DNA of 64,000 nt from Rhizocola hellebori (GTDB taxonomy: Bacteria; Actinomycetota; Actinomycetes; Mycobacteriales; Micromonosporaceae): the NCBI RefSeq assembly GCF_016862955.1, contig NZ_BONY01000031.1, forward strand, positions 44,166 to 108,165, read 5' to 3'. This document shows, piece after piece, positions 17,340 through 27,000 of this stretch; position 1 is the first letter of the stretch; each line of letters opens with the position of its first letter. A model generated the notes under the pieces. That model did no database searches. It was not told the origin of the DNA and saw nothing but the letters and a program-made list of their open reading frames with translations. The translations under genes and the position numbers were made by a program.

Positions 17340-18616
17340 GGCAGCTCCACCCGCACCACGGTAGGGCCGCCGGCCGGGCTCGCGAGCAGCAGCCGCCCGT
17401 TGACCGCGGCGACCCGATCGGCGAGGCCGACCAGACCACTGCCGCGGGCCGGGTCGGCGCCGCCGCGGCCGTCGTCTTCCACCTCGATCACGAGATCCTG
17501 GGCGGATTGGCTCAGCCGCACCTGCGCCCTGGTCGCCGCGGCATGCTCGGCGATGTTGCCGAGGGACTCCGACACCACGAAGTAGGCGACCGTCTCGACC
17601 CGTTCCGGCACCGGCCGGCCGAGGTCGGCAAGGACGCTGACCTCGACCGGGGCCTCGCCGGCCAGCTCCCGCACGGCACCGGCCAGGCCGAGCTCGGTCA
17701 GGCTCTGCGGGCGGATGCCGTGCACGATCTGGCGCAGCATGACCATCAAACCCTTGGCCTGTTCGTGGGCAATCGCCAGCGGCTTGGCGGCGGGCGAGTC
17801 ATCGGGCACGTCCAGCTTGGCCATGGCCAGCTGAAGGGTGAGGCTGGTCAAGCGGGGCTGGGCGGCGTCGTGCACATCGCGCTCGATGCGCCGCCGTTCG
17901 GTCTCGTAGGCGTCGGCCAGGCGGGCCCGGGACCGGGTCACCTCCCGCAGCGCCACCTCGCCGGCGGGCACCCCGAGCAGCCACCGGGCCACCATGGTTT
18001 GCGCGGCGGCCAGCAGGCCTACCAGGTACCAGATAATCGGAATGAAGAAAACGCCGGCGATGGCGTAGGGGATCGCCTGGCCGGTGGTGTCGACCTCGGT
18101 CCAGATGACGATGATGTGGTCGGCGCCGCCGGCCAGCCAGGGACTGGCGATCAGCGTGAAATCGAGCAGCGCCAACAGGGCGAGGATCCAGTAGGCGATC
18201 GGCACCACCCCGCCGAGCCAGCAGGCGTAAGCGACCTCCCGCCACGCTGCGGCGCTGACATAGCGTGCCCTGAGCCCCCGCAAGCGCGGCAACGTCAGCG
18301 GCCGCGGATCGGCGATGGCCAGCCGCCACCGCTCGATCGCGGCGACCGGGATGCTCACCAGCGGCGCCAGCGCCAGCGCTATCAGGCTGACGATGACCAG
18401 AGACACGACAATGGGCAGCTCCACCGGCCGGCCCTGCCGCGCCGCATTGACCACCGCGAACAGTGGCGCGCCCACGATGAACAACCCGACCGACAGGACG
18501 CCCGCGACCGGCACGGTGGTGGCGAGGTACAGCAACGCCCGCCACGGCCACGACGAGATCAGATAACCGCGCCGGCGCAGCGCCTCGGCCAGGTGCGAGG
18601 GGTGATCGATGGTCAT
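17327..18616 (-). CDS. HisKA_3-type sensor histidine kinase
   Basis: 429 aa with about five to six membrane segments in the first 210 residues, a dimerisation box ERRRIERDVHDAAQPRL with His249 as the likely phosphorylated residue, and a HATPase_c domain (ESLGNIAEHAAATRA, VEDDGRGGADPARGSGLVGLADRV). Little lies outside the membrane, so it may sense within the bilayer. Partner of the regulator encoded just downstream. Confidence 0.9.
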   Translation of the reverse strand: MTIDHPSHLAEALRRRGYLISSWPWRALLYLATTVPVAGVLSVGLFIVGAPLFAVVNAARQGRPVELPIVVSLVIVSLIALALAPLVSIPVAAIERWRLAIADPRPLTLPRLRGLRARYVSAAAWREVAYACWLGGVVPIAYWILALLALLDFTLIASPWLAGGADHIIVIWTEVDTTGQAIPYAIAGVFFIPIIWYLVGLLAAAQTMVARWLLGVPAGEVALREVTRSRARLADAYETERRRIERDVHDAAQPRLTSLTLQLAMAKLDVPDDSPAAKPLAIAHEQAKGLMVMLRQIVHGIRPQSLTELGLAGAVRELAGEAPVEVSVLADLGRPVPERVETVAYFVVSESLGNIAEHAAATRAQVRLSQSAQDLVIEVEDDGRGGADPARGSGLVGLADRVAAVNGRLLLASPAGGPTVVRVELPCPR

Positions 18617-18744
18617 GGCGCAAACGGTAGCCAGCGCACGGCCGCGAACCCAGCCGATTGCTGCTACCTATGCGGGTATGCCTAGCCCTACCCACTGTTT
18701 GGCGAAAGTGCGGCACATGGGGCGGCTGCGCCATTCAGACTGCG

Positions 18745-20580
18745 ATGGTGATCGGTTCCAGCGATGCCCCCGACCTGCCGCCCGGCGTGGACCTGATGGC
18801 GCTGGTGCGGCGCTTCGAGCCGGTGCTGCATTTCACCGAGGGCGAGATGTTCTTCCCGATGCGGGTCGACGACTATCTGCGCCGCGCTGCGCTGTGGTCT
18901 TTCTCCTCGGCCGACGATCCGGCGACGCTGCTGGTGGATCACGGCAGTCTCGACTCGGAGGCCTTGGCCGCCGCCGCGCTGGCCCACCCGGACTGGCCGC
19001 TGTTCCTGCGTTACGCGCCCAGATCCTTGCAGCGGCGCGAGTTGCGCGCGTGGCGGCGGCGTGCGGATCGGCCGAGGTTCACCGGGGTCTCGCGGCTGGC
19101 GGCCGTGGGCATGCTCGGCCGGATCATCGACTCGGGGATGCGGCTGTCGCTGACCCTGCGCGGCAAGGTACCGGGCGGGCTCACCGCAGCCGCGCAGCAG
19201 CAGTACGCGCTCACCACGCCGGTGCGCGACGCCTATCACGCGCACGTCAGCACCGACGGCGGCTACGTGATCATCCAGTACTGGTTCCTGTACGCGATGA
19301 ACGATTGGCGCTCCAGCTTCAGCGGCGTCAACGACCACGAATCCGACTGGGAGCAGGTCACCATCTACCTCGTCCCGGCACGCGGCGAGCCCGCGCAGAC
19401 GGCACAGGATCTCCAGGTGGGCTGGGTCGCGTTCTCCGCCCACGACGAGGTCGGCGACGACCTGCGCCGCCGCGCCGACGACCCGGACCTCGGCTGGGTC
19501 GAGGGCACCCATCCCGTGGTCAACGTGGGCGCAGGTTCCCACTCCGGGGCGTACCTGGCGGGCGATTATCTTGTCCGCATTCAGCCCCCGGCGCTGGCCC
19601 GGATCTTCAGCGCGGTCAGCCGGGTGCGGGCGCTGGTGTTCCCGTGGACCCGCAACCGGCCATCGCTGGGCGTGGGCATCCCCTACGTGGACTACCGCCG
19701 CGGCGACGGGACCAGGATCGGGCCGGGTAGCCGGCGGCCGTGGACGGCGATCCTCATCGACTCGCAGACGCCCTGGGTCCGCGACTTCCGGGGGTTGTGG
19801 GGCCTGGACACGGCCGATCCGTTCGGAGGCGAGCGCGCTCCGGCCGGCCCGCGCTATGAGCGCGCCGGTTTGGTCCGGGCCTCGTGGGCGGATCCAGTGG
19901 CCTGGGCCGGCCTGGACAAGGTACCGGCCACCCCGGCCGCTCAGGCGATGGCGAACGCGGCGCGGGTAGCCGAGCTGGACGGCATCATCGCCGAGCTCAA
20001 CGAGCAGATCGCTGAATCGCAAACGGAACTGCGGGGCACGGCCGCCGGGATGGAGGTGCTGCCGCCGGCGATGACGGCCGCACGCCGAGGCCGCGACAGC
20101 GCCGGAACGCGGCTGGCTTCCCAGGAACAGGCGATCGCCGGGCTGCGGGAGCGGCGTCGCGAGGCGGCCAGCGAACGCGATCAGCTGTCCCAGGTGCGCC
20201 ACGACACGCTCACCCGGCCGCCGCATGCCCATCTGCGCCACCGGGCCACGCCCGACACCACCATGTCGACCGGGGCGCTGCTGCGCTTCTGGTCCGGCGC
20301 ATCGCTGTCGGTTCTGCTTGCGCTGCTTGGCCTGGCGCTTCTTTTCGAGCGGGGTTCGCTGCTGATGACCTGCGCGCTCGCGGTGGTGGTAGTCACCGCG
20401 GTGGAGGCGATACTGCGCGGCCGGATGCTGGTTTTCCTGCTGGGCCTGGCCATCATCGCCGGCGCGCTGACTTTGACCTGGCTGTTCCTCACCCATCTGC
20501 GGGTGGCGGCCGGCTTGCTCGCGCTGGTCGCTGCCGTCTCGATCGGCGTCGCCAACCTCCGTACCCTGGCGCGGAGATGA
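18745..20580 (+). CDS. Vps62-like domain protein with coiled coil and C-terminal membrane segments
   Basis: About 611 aa; start uncertain (ATG 18745 begins just before the conserved LMALVRRFEPVLHFTEGEMFFPMRVDDYLRRA block). Residues 15-390 look like the Vps62-related fold, with the typical VIIQYWFLYAMNDW, NDHESDWEQVTIYL and HPVVNVGAGSHSGAY motifs. Residues 400-495 are a predicted coiled coil (ELDGIIAELNEQIAESQTEL). Three to four hydrophobic segments close the protein. The Vps62 fold occurs in surface and pore-forming-related proteins; role here unknown. A strong hairpin terminates the gene. Confidence 0.6.
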   Translation: MVIGSSDAPDLPPGVDLMALVRRFEPVLHFTEGEMFFPMRVDDYLRRAALWSFSSADDPATLLVDHGSLDSEALAAAALAHPDWPLFLRYAPRSLQRRELRAWRRRADRPRFTGVSRLAAVGMLGRIIDSGMRLSLTLRGKVPGGLTAAAQQQYALTTPVRDAYHAHVSTDGGYVIIQYWFLYAMNDWRSSFSGVNDHESDWEQVTIYLVPARGEPAQTAQDLQVGWVAFSAHDEVGDDLRRRADDPDLGWVEGTHPVVNVGAGSHSGAYLAGDYLVRIQPPALARIFSAVSRVRALVFPWTRNRPSLGVGIPYVDYRRGDGTRIGPGSRRPWTAILIDSQTPWVRDFRGLWGLDTADPFGGERAPAGPRYERAGLVRASWADPVAWAGLDKVPATPAAQAMANAARVAELDGIIAELNEQIAESQTELRGTAAGMEVLPPAMTAARRGRDSAGTRLASQEQAIAGLRERRREAASERDQLSQVRHDTLTRPPHAHLRHRATPDTTMSTGALLRFWSGASLSVLLALLGLALLFERGSLLMTCALAVVVVTAVEAILRGRMLVFLLGLAIIAGALTLTWLFLTHLRVAAGLLALVAAVSIGVANLRTLARR

Positions 20581-20581
20581 T

Positions 20582-20619
20582 TCTGGCGCGTGCGCAGCAA
20601 CGCACGCGCCAGATCTACT
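20582..20619 (+). terminator. strong intrinsic terminator
   Basis: Perfect 13-bp stem TCTGGCGCGTGCG / CGCACGCGCCAGA, six-base loop CAGCAA, followed by TCTACTTTTT on the plus strand. It ends the Vps62-like transcript and lies 3 bp before the stop of the convergent FN3 gene. Confidence 0.85.
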
Positions 20620-20621
20620 TT

Positions 20622-21566
20622 TTACCTTACGGTGACGGTGATCGAGGTGCTGGGCGCTGACAGCGTGCCGGTGAGGTCCTGGGCCCGCACGCTGAAGGTG
20701 TAGGTCTCGCCCCTGGCCACGGTGCACAGCTCATCGGTCAGGGCCAGGAAGCTGACCCCGGGACCGCCGCTGAAAACCGTGTCGCCGTCGGCGAAAAGCC
20801 AGTAGACGCCGACGCCGCGGTCGTCGGTGGACGAATCCCACGCCAGGCCGATCGGTGCGCCGGTGCCGCCGGTGACCACGCGCAGGTTCGCCGGGGTGCT
20901 GGGCGCCCCGTCGTCGGCACGCGTGCTCGCCGAGATGCTCGCCGGTGCGGAGAGGTTGTTCTGGCTGTCGCGTGCGCGCACCTCGATGGTGTAGGTGGCG
21001 CCCGCGGCCAGGTGCCCCAACGTGATCGCCGTGCCGTAGGAGGTGTCCACCCACTGGCCGTTGCGGAAGATCTGGTAGTACATCACGGATCCGGCTGCCG
21101 GATCCCAGGTGAGGGAGAGGCTGTCGTAGCCGTTGGCGGTGAGGCGGAGGTTGCGGGGCGCGCCGGTGCCGCCCGAGGGCGGAGGCACGGTGGGGGCGGT
21201 GGTGCCGTTGACGGCGGCGCTCGGCGCTGAGACGTTGCCGTAGCGGTCCTGGGCCCGGACCATCACCGCGAAGGTGGTGTCGCTGTCCAGGCCGCTGATC
21301 GTGTACGAGGCGGAGGCGGGACTGCCCACCTGGACGCCGTTGACGTAGACGCGATAGGTCACCGCGCCGGACCGGTCCGTGGAGGCTGTCCAGGCGACCG
21401 AGACCGAGCTGTCGGTCGCGTCGATGACGCGCAGGGCTTGCGGCACCGTGGGCGGGGTGCGATCGGTCGCCCCGTGCGCCGGCGAAGGCGTCGAGAACAA
21501 CGCGATGAGCAGAGCAGCCGAGGTTCCCGCGAGCGTCCTGAACGGATGGCTGAGAATTTGGGCCAT
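20622..21566 (-). CDS. secreted protein with three fibronectin type III domains
   Basis: 314 aa. The ATG at 21566 follows GGGGAG. A signal peptide (about 1-31, ending SPAHGA) is followed by three FN3 domains (about 33-120, 130-215, 220-313) with the usual PxxPxxLRV, VSVAWTAS and SGLDSDTTFAVMVRAQD patterns. No catalytic domain; such FN3-only proteins serve as surface spacers or binding proteins. Confidence 0.75.
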   Translation of the reverse strand: MAQILSHPFRTLAGTSAALLIALFSTPSPAHGATDRTPPTVPQALRVIDATDSSVSVAWTASTDRSGAVTYRVYVNGVQVGSPASASYTISGLDSDTTFAVMVRAQDRYGNVSAPSAAVNGTTAPTVPPPSGGTGAPRNLRLTANGYDSLSLTWDPAAGSVMYYQIFRNGQWVDTSYGTAITLGHLAAGATYTIEVRARDSQNNLSAPASISASTRADDGAPSTPANLRVVTGGTGAPIGLAWDSSTDDRGVGVYWLFADGDTVFSGGPGVSFLALTDELCTVARGETYTFSVRAQDLTGTLSAPSTSITVTVR

Positions 21567-21614
21567 ATTTCTCCCCACGTATGGATCAAACAATAGGTTC
21601 GACCTGATACGGCA

Positions 21615-22265
21615 TTATTTGCTGGGCAGCCGGGTGACGAGCAGCGCCGCCGCGGCATGGATCAAAGGAGCCAGCTCGGTCTCCTCGTCGGTCCTGTTCG
21701 CCCGCACCGGGGTGGCCGCGACAGCGACCGTGTAGTGATTGACGCCGAGCTTGACCACGAGCACCGACCCCTTGTCCAGACAGGCTTCGTCGCCCACGTC
21801 CGCCCGGCCGTGCGGGAAGGCGCTCGCACCGGCCAGGCAGTCGGCGAGCAGCTTCGCGCCGCCCTGCGCCACCTGTTTCACCGTGATCACCACTCGGTGA
21901 TAGGTCTCGGCCGTGTCGGTGCCGTCGGCGAGGTAACCGTAGCCGCAGCCGCCTGAGGTCCGCTCGGGCGGCCGGTCGCGGCGCAGCAGGGTCCCGGAAA
22001 GCACGTGAAAAGGCTTGGCCAAGGCCAGACCCAGCTCGTCGACGGTGGCCACCGCGCACGGGTCGCGGGCGAAGTCGGCGGCCGAAGCGGCGGCCGCCCC
22101 GGTGGGCAGCGGCGGCGTCGCGGTCAGCGCGGGATGGCCGAACACGTTGGAGCGGTCGGCGGAAATGTCGGCGACCGGGGGCTTTCCGCCGCGGGTCAGC
22201 ACCACCGCCACGATCGCGGCGATCGCTGCCACCGCAACGACTATCGCGATGGATCGTCTGTTCAT
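21615..22265 (-). CDS. membrane-anchored DUF3558-like protein at the end of the copper operon
   Basis: 216 aa: a short basic start MNRRSIAI, one membrane segment (about 5-23), then an extracellular domain with DPCAVATVDELGLALAKPFHV and SGGCGYGYL, reminiscent of DUF3558 sensor-like proteins (Cys pairs flanking an alpha helix). ATG 22265 is preferred over 22277 because GAGGAAA lies 4 bases upstream. The last gene of the leftward copper operon. Confidence 0.55.
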   Translation of the reverse strand: MNRRSIAIVVAVAAIAAIVAVVLTRGGKPPVADISADRSNVFGHPALTATPPLPTGAAAASAADFARDPCAVATVDELGLALAKPFHVLSGTLLRRDRPPERTSGGCGYGYLADGTDTAETYHRVVITVKQVAQGGAKLLADCLAGASAFPHGRADVGDEACLDKGSVLVVKLGVNHYTVAVAATPVRANRTDEETELAPLIHAAAALLVTRLPSK

Positions 22266-22273
22266 CACTTTCC

Positions 22274-24013
22274 TCATTTCACCGTCACCTCCGTCTCGAC
22301 CGTGTGCTGATCGAAGTCGGAGACGCGCACGGAGATCCGTAGCCGCCAGCCACCGGGTGCGGGAAGGCTGAGCGACTGGGACTGGTACCGGCCCGCCTGC
22401 AGCCGGCTCAAGGCGACCGGCAGCGGCCCGATGCTGCGGGCCGGCAGGGAGAGCGAGGCCGAAACCTCGGGCACGTCCCAATCCGTCCCGGCCTTGTCGC
22501 GCACGCTCAGGGCGAGCCTGCTGACGCCCACCCGCGCCGGGTCGAGCGTGACGCTCACCCGGGCGCCGCCGGGCAACGACAGGGTGGCCTCGGTCGCGGT
22601 GCTGGCCGCGATCGGGGCGGTGGTGGGCCGCGAGCCGGGCGGGGTGGAAACCAGCACCGAGGTCAGGGCCAGTACGGCGACCGCGGTCACGGTTTCCAGG
22701 CCGACCGAGCGGCGCAGCCCGGCTCGGGAGCGCTGTTCCTGTTGTGCCGCTTCACGTGCGGCCCGGCCGCGCAGGGAGGTGGCGGCGTTGGCGTAGCCGC
22801 GCCGCACGGCGGAGTTGGACAGCGCGCCGAGCCAGAGCAGCACGCCGATCCCGGCCACCTTGTAGAGCAACAGCCTTCCGTAGGCCGAACCGGCCAGGGC
22901 GTCGATCGAGCCGACCCCGCGCCAGGCCTGGTAGATGCCGGTCAGCACCAGCGTCGCGACGCATCCCGCGGCCAGCGGCGAGAACCGCGTCAAAGCCGTC
23001 GCTGCTTGCGCCGAAGGTGGCGCGGAACGGGTGAGCAGAGCCGTCAGCAGCACGGCCAGCCCGCCCAGCCAGATCGACATCGCGGACAGGTGCAGGGTGT
23101 CGACGGCCTTGGTGAGAGGGTTGCCCGCGGCGGCGTGCCCGGTTCCGGCCCACGTCGCGGGGAGGGCCACGCCGAGCAGGACCACGGTGCAGACCTTTAT
23201 CCACATTGGACGCTGGCGGGTCAGCGCGAGGGCCAGCAGGCCACCCGCGACCAGCAGCCCGAGCCGGGCGAGCATGAACGCGCCGTAACCGCTGCGCAGG
23301 GTGGCGGCGGCCAGCGCGGGATCGGCGACCCCGGCCAGGGTTCCGCCCTGGCTGTAGGGGCCTTGCAGGACAAGCGCCGCGCCCGCGCACATCACGCTGG
23401 TCAGCCATCCGGCGGCGATGACGCGGCGGACCCGGGCGCTGGCCCATCCGCTGGGCCAGCAGACGATCAGGAAGCACACGCCACCGGCGAGCAGCGCCAG
23501 CCCGGCGTAGCCAAGCCAGCGGGCCAGCCAGAAGACGGCGGCCAAACCGGGGTCCACATCGGACTGTGCCCCGCCGGGCAGGGCGGCCACCACCGCGTCG
23601 CCCACGCTGAAGACGAAAGCGCCGTGGATGGGATGGGAGTCGGCCGACACCACGCGCCACACCACCGTGTAGACGCCGTCGGGCAGGGGCTTGGTGATGG
23701 CAAGCACCGATTCGCTGCCGGGGGAAGGTGTTCCCACCAGCTGCACCGCGCCCGCCGAGTCGAGCAGCGTCACGCCGTCACGCACCGCGTTGACCTTTTC
23801 GCTGAACCGCAGCCGGATCTCAGCCGGTGCCTCGGCCAGCCTGCTGCCGTTGGCGGGGGTGCTGCCGATCAGCTCGGCGTGCGCCCATGCGGGCTGGGCC
23901 GCGCCTAACAGGTACCCGACAAAAGAAAAGGTCAATAGCGCAAGCACAAACAGACGGTGGGGGTTTCCCCCGGCCGCACGGGCCGGGGGAAACCAAATAC
24001 CTGTTACAGCCAT
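22274..24013 (-). CDS. CopC-CopD fusion copper transport protein
   Basis: 579 aa. A signal sequence leads to the mature N-terminus HAELIGSTPANGSRL, whose first His is the CopC copper ligand; the CopC domain (about 48-145) ends with the second ligand motif DSHPIHGAFVFSV. CopD follows with eight or so membrane segments (about 165-470; LHLSAMSIWLGGLAVLLTALL is the CopD hallmark). A C-terminal extracellular YtkA-like beta domain (about 485-579) completes it. The family moves copper into the cytoplasm or holds it at the membrane. The start overlaps the multicopper oxidase stop by 10 bp, tying copper supply to that enzyme. Confidence 0.88.
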   Translation of the reverse strand: MAVTGIWFPPARAAGGNPHRLFVLALLTFSFVGYLLGAAQPAWAHAELIGSTPANGSRLAEAPAEIRLRFSEKVNAVRDGVTLLDSAGAVQLVGTPSPGSESVLAITKPLPDGVYTVVWRVVSADSHPIHGAFVFSVGDAVVAALPGGAQSDVDPGLAAVFWLARWLGYAGLALLAGGVCFLIVCWPSGWASARVRRVIAAGWLTSVMCAGAALVLQGPYSQGGTLAGVADPALAAATLRSGYGAFMLARLGLLVAGGLLALALTRQRPMWIKVCTVVLLGVALPATWAGTGHAAAGNPLTKAVDTLHLSAMSIWLGGLAVLLTALLTRSAPPSAQAATALTRFSPLAAGCVATLVLTGIYQAWRGVGSIDALAGSAYGRLLLYKVAGIGVLLWLGALSNSAVRRGYANAATSLRGRAAREAAQQEQRSRAGLRRSVGLETVTAVAVLALTSVLVSTPPGSRPTTAPIAASTATEATLSLPGGARVSVTLDPARVGVSRLALSVRDKAGTDWDVPEVSASLSLPARSIGPLPVALSRLQAGRYQSQSLSLPAPGGWRLRISVRVSDFDQHTVETEVTVK

Positions 24014-27000
24014 GGCAGCGTGCTGCCAGAGGGTTCTACCCGGAAGATGCCCCACATGCCGGCCTCTTGGAACGGCTGCTTGGCATCGCCATACAGGTAG
24101 TCGCCGCGGAAGCGCTCGCTGCCGCCCGCGCCGCCGGCCAGCCACGCGTCCAAGGTCTCGCCGGCGGTGACGGTGCGCGCCGCCATGAGCTGCGAGCCCC
24201 ACATCTTCGGTTCGAGCGGGAAGACGTGACCGGAAACGGTGAACGAGTGGAACTGATCGCTGGCGCCGACGCCAAGGCGGAAGACCACCTTGTCGCCGGG
24301 GTGGGCCCGGAACACGGGCGTGTCCGGATCACCGAACTGAGTGGAGCTGAACGCCAGGTGGTACCCGCCGATCGGGGTGACCGTGGTGTAGTCGGCGGGG
24401 TTGGCGGTCAGGCCCAGCCGCTGGGTGAGCGGCTCGGATCGGTAATTCAGGTGGTTGTACGCCTTGTCCAGGGACCCGGCGTTGGCGGCGGTGCCCGGTG
24501 GTGCTCCCGGCACCGGCGCGGCGGGGATGTTGGCACCGGTCAAGCTGTTCAAACCGTTGCCGGCCACCATGTCGATATACGGCACGATGCTGCGCGCGTA
24601 CTGCTGATCCGTGGTCTGCATGGTCAGCGTGAACTCGCGGTAGGGTGTGAACCCGGCCGGGCCGCGGATGATGGCCTGGGTGCTGGTACGGGTAGAGCTC
24701 AAAGCCATGTTGGTAAGGCTGTCGAACCAGGTGGAGTTCTGCGGTTCGACTATGAGCATCCCGTAGGCGCCGTGGCGCAGAGAACCGACGCTGCCAAGGT
24801 TCTGGAACAGCGTGGTGCCCAGCTCGGAGTCGGCATAGAACTTGTAGGTGAGCGAACCTCCGGCGGCCACGGTGGTGTCGGGGTTGAGACCGACCGCCGA
24901 CCCGGAAGCCAGCTGCCGGTTGGCCTTCAACCGGCCGAGGTCGAAACCGGCCCGCGTGCCGCCGAAGAGCGAGCCCGCGGTGGTCTGGTTTCGCAGGGTG
25001 ATGCTGACACAGTCACCCTTGTTGGCCCGCAGCACCAACGGTTCCACGGGTTTTGTCCCGGCGTTGATGGCGGCCACATCGGAGGTCAGCGCATAGACCA
25101 CCCCGCTGGCGTCGGAGAACGGCGCGGTGGGCAATGCCTTGTTGATCAGTGATATGTCGTAGTTCATGGCGCGGGCGCCACCGGGACAGGGGTCGGTGGT
25201 CGAGGTGACCACGGTGGTGTTGACCGTCCCGTTGGCGTTGTAGGCCGACGCCGGGTTCGGGCCCGGGGTCTGCTGGGTGTTCCCGGTGGCCGCGGTCTGC
25301 TTCGGGAAGCCGGAGCCGCTTGCCGGAGCGGTGCGTCCCGGCAGCACCTTCAGGTTCGACTGCAGCTTGTCATGCACCCGGAAGATGCCCCACGCGCCGC
25401 TTTCGAAGGCGAACGAGCGGGTGCTGTAGTACATGTAGTCGCCGGGCCCGCCTGCGCCGCCGTCGAGAACGTAGTCGAACCGTTCCGAGATGCCGGTGGT
25501 GGCCGTGTCGGTGAACTGGCCGTCGGCGTTGAACCGCTCGACCCGGAACCGGTGTCCTTGCAGGCGAAGCGCTTCAGCACGTTCGGCCAGGCCGATGGTG
25601 CGGATGACCACGGGGTCGCCCACATAGGCCCGCAGCAACGGCGTGGTCGGATCGCCGTACTTGACCGACGAGAACACGTACGGGTCCACCGTGGTGATGG
25701 TGGCGCGCTGCGTGTTGGCGTTGGCATCGGTCGCCACGTCCCCGGTGCGGCTGAACGCGTTTCGGCACCGGACTCCGTTGTATTCCTGCCGTTGCATGGT
25801 GGTGGCCGGGTCGGCCGGGGTGGCCCCGGGCGGGGTGCGTTCACCGACCGGTGCGGCACGCAGATTTATCGTGCCCTCTTCGCATTCCTGCCCGAAGTTG
25901 AACGGATTGAGCCCACCTCCCGACGCCGCCGTGAGCTCGTTTCTGCCTCGTCTGCCGTTGTGCAGGAATATCATGAACTCTCTGAAGGAGCCGGACTGGC
26001 CGGCACCCACCGATCCCGACGTGTTGACGATGTCAACAATCGTGCCGCTCTTGACCGGGTTGCCGGTCAACGGATCGCGGTAGGTGGAGTTCTTCGGCTC
26101 GATGATGTGCGCGGCGAACAGGCCGTGCGCCCACGAGTCGATGCCGTTGACGTGGTCGTGCCAGAACACCGTTCCGGAGTCCACATCGGAGTACCAGCGG
26201 TACTGGACGAACTCCACCGTCACCGGCTCGCCCGCGGCGTGCGTGTTGGTCAGCGCGCTGTCGAAGGTGAGCTGGTTGCCGGAGATCGCCGTGATCTTTC
26301 GGATCTCGATGTTGGCCCGGCCCACGCCGATGCCGATCGAGATTCCCACCCGCAGCTTGGTCACGTTGGAAACGGTGACCTTGGTGCTGCTCTGCACCGA
26401 GACGATGGTGCGGGCATCCTTGGCCGCGTTGAAAATCGACTGCTCGTAGGCGAAACCGGTGATGACGCCGTCGGAGGCCTGCGGGTCGAACTGCACGAAG
26501 TGCGTGTGCATGTTCACCTTATGCTGTACGGCGGCGTTGAGCTCGCTGCCGAACGTGATGGCCACGCAATCGCCCACATTGGACCGAATCACCAGCGGCT
26601 CGGTGGGTTTGGTCCCCGCGAGCACCGCGGCCTTGTCCTCGTTGAGAACAAAGATCTCGCCGTTGGCGTCGCGTTCCCTCGCCGTTTCCTGGATCGCGAT
26701 GGCGATCGCGGTCACGTCGTACTTGCGTACCGGCGCGGCGGTCGGGCACAGGCCGTCGGGCCGTCCCGTCGCGACGGTGTTGCCCAGATACGGTGCGCCC
26801 GAGTGCCCGTTCGGGGAGAACGGCGGCCGCAGCGCGAAGTGGGGCTTGAACATGGGATAGGCCGGGCGGCCGTTCACCGGGTTGAACAGGATGTCGGGCC
26901 GCACACCCGGGGTGGGCGAACGATAGTTGGCCCAGATGGTGGTGGTCTCCGGTTCACCCTGATAGACCGGTGCGGTCGCTGTCCCTCCCTTGTTCCAGTC

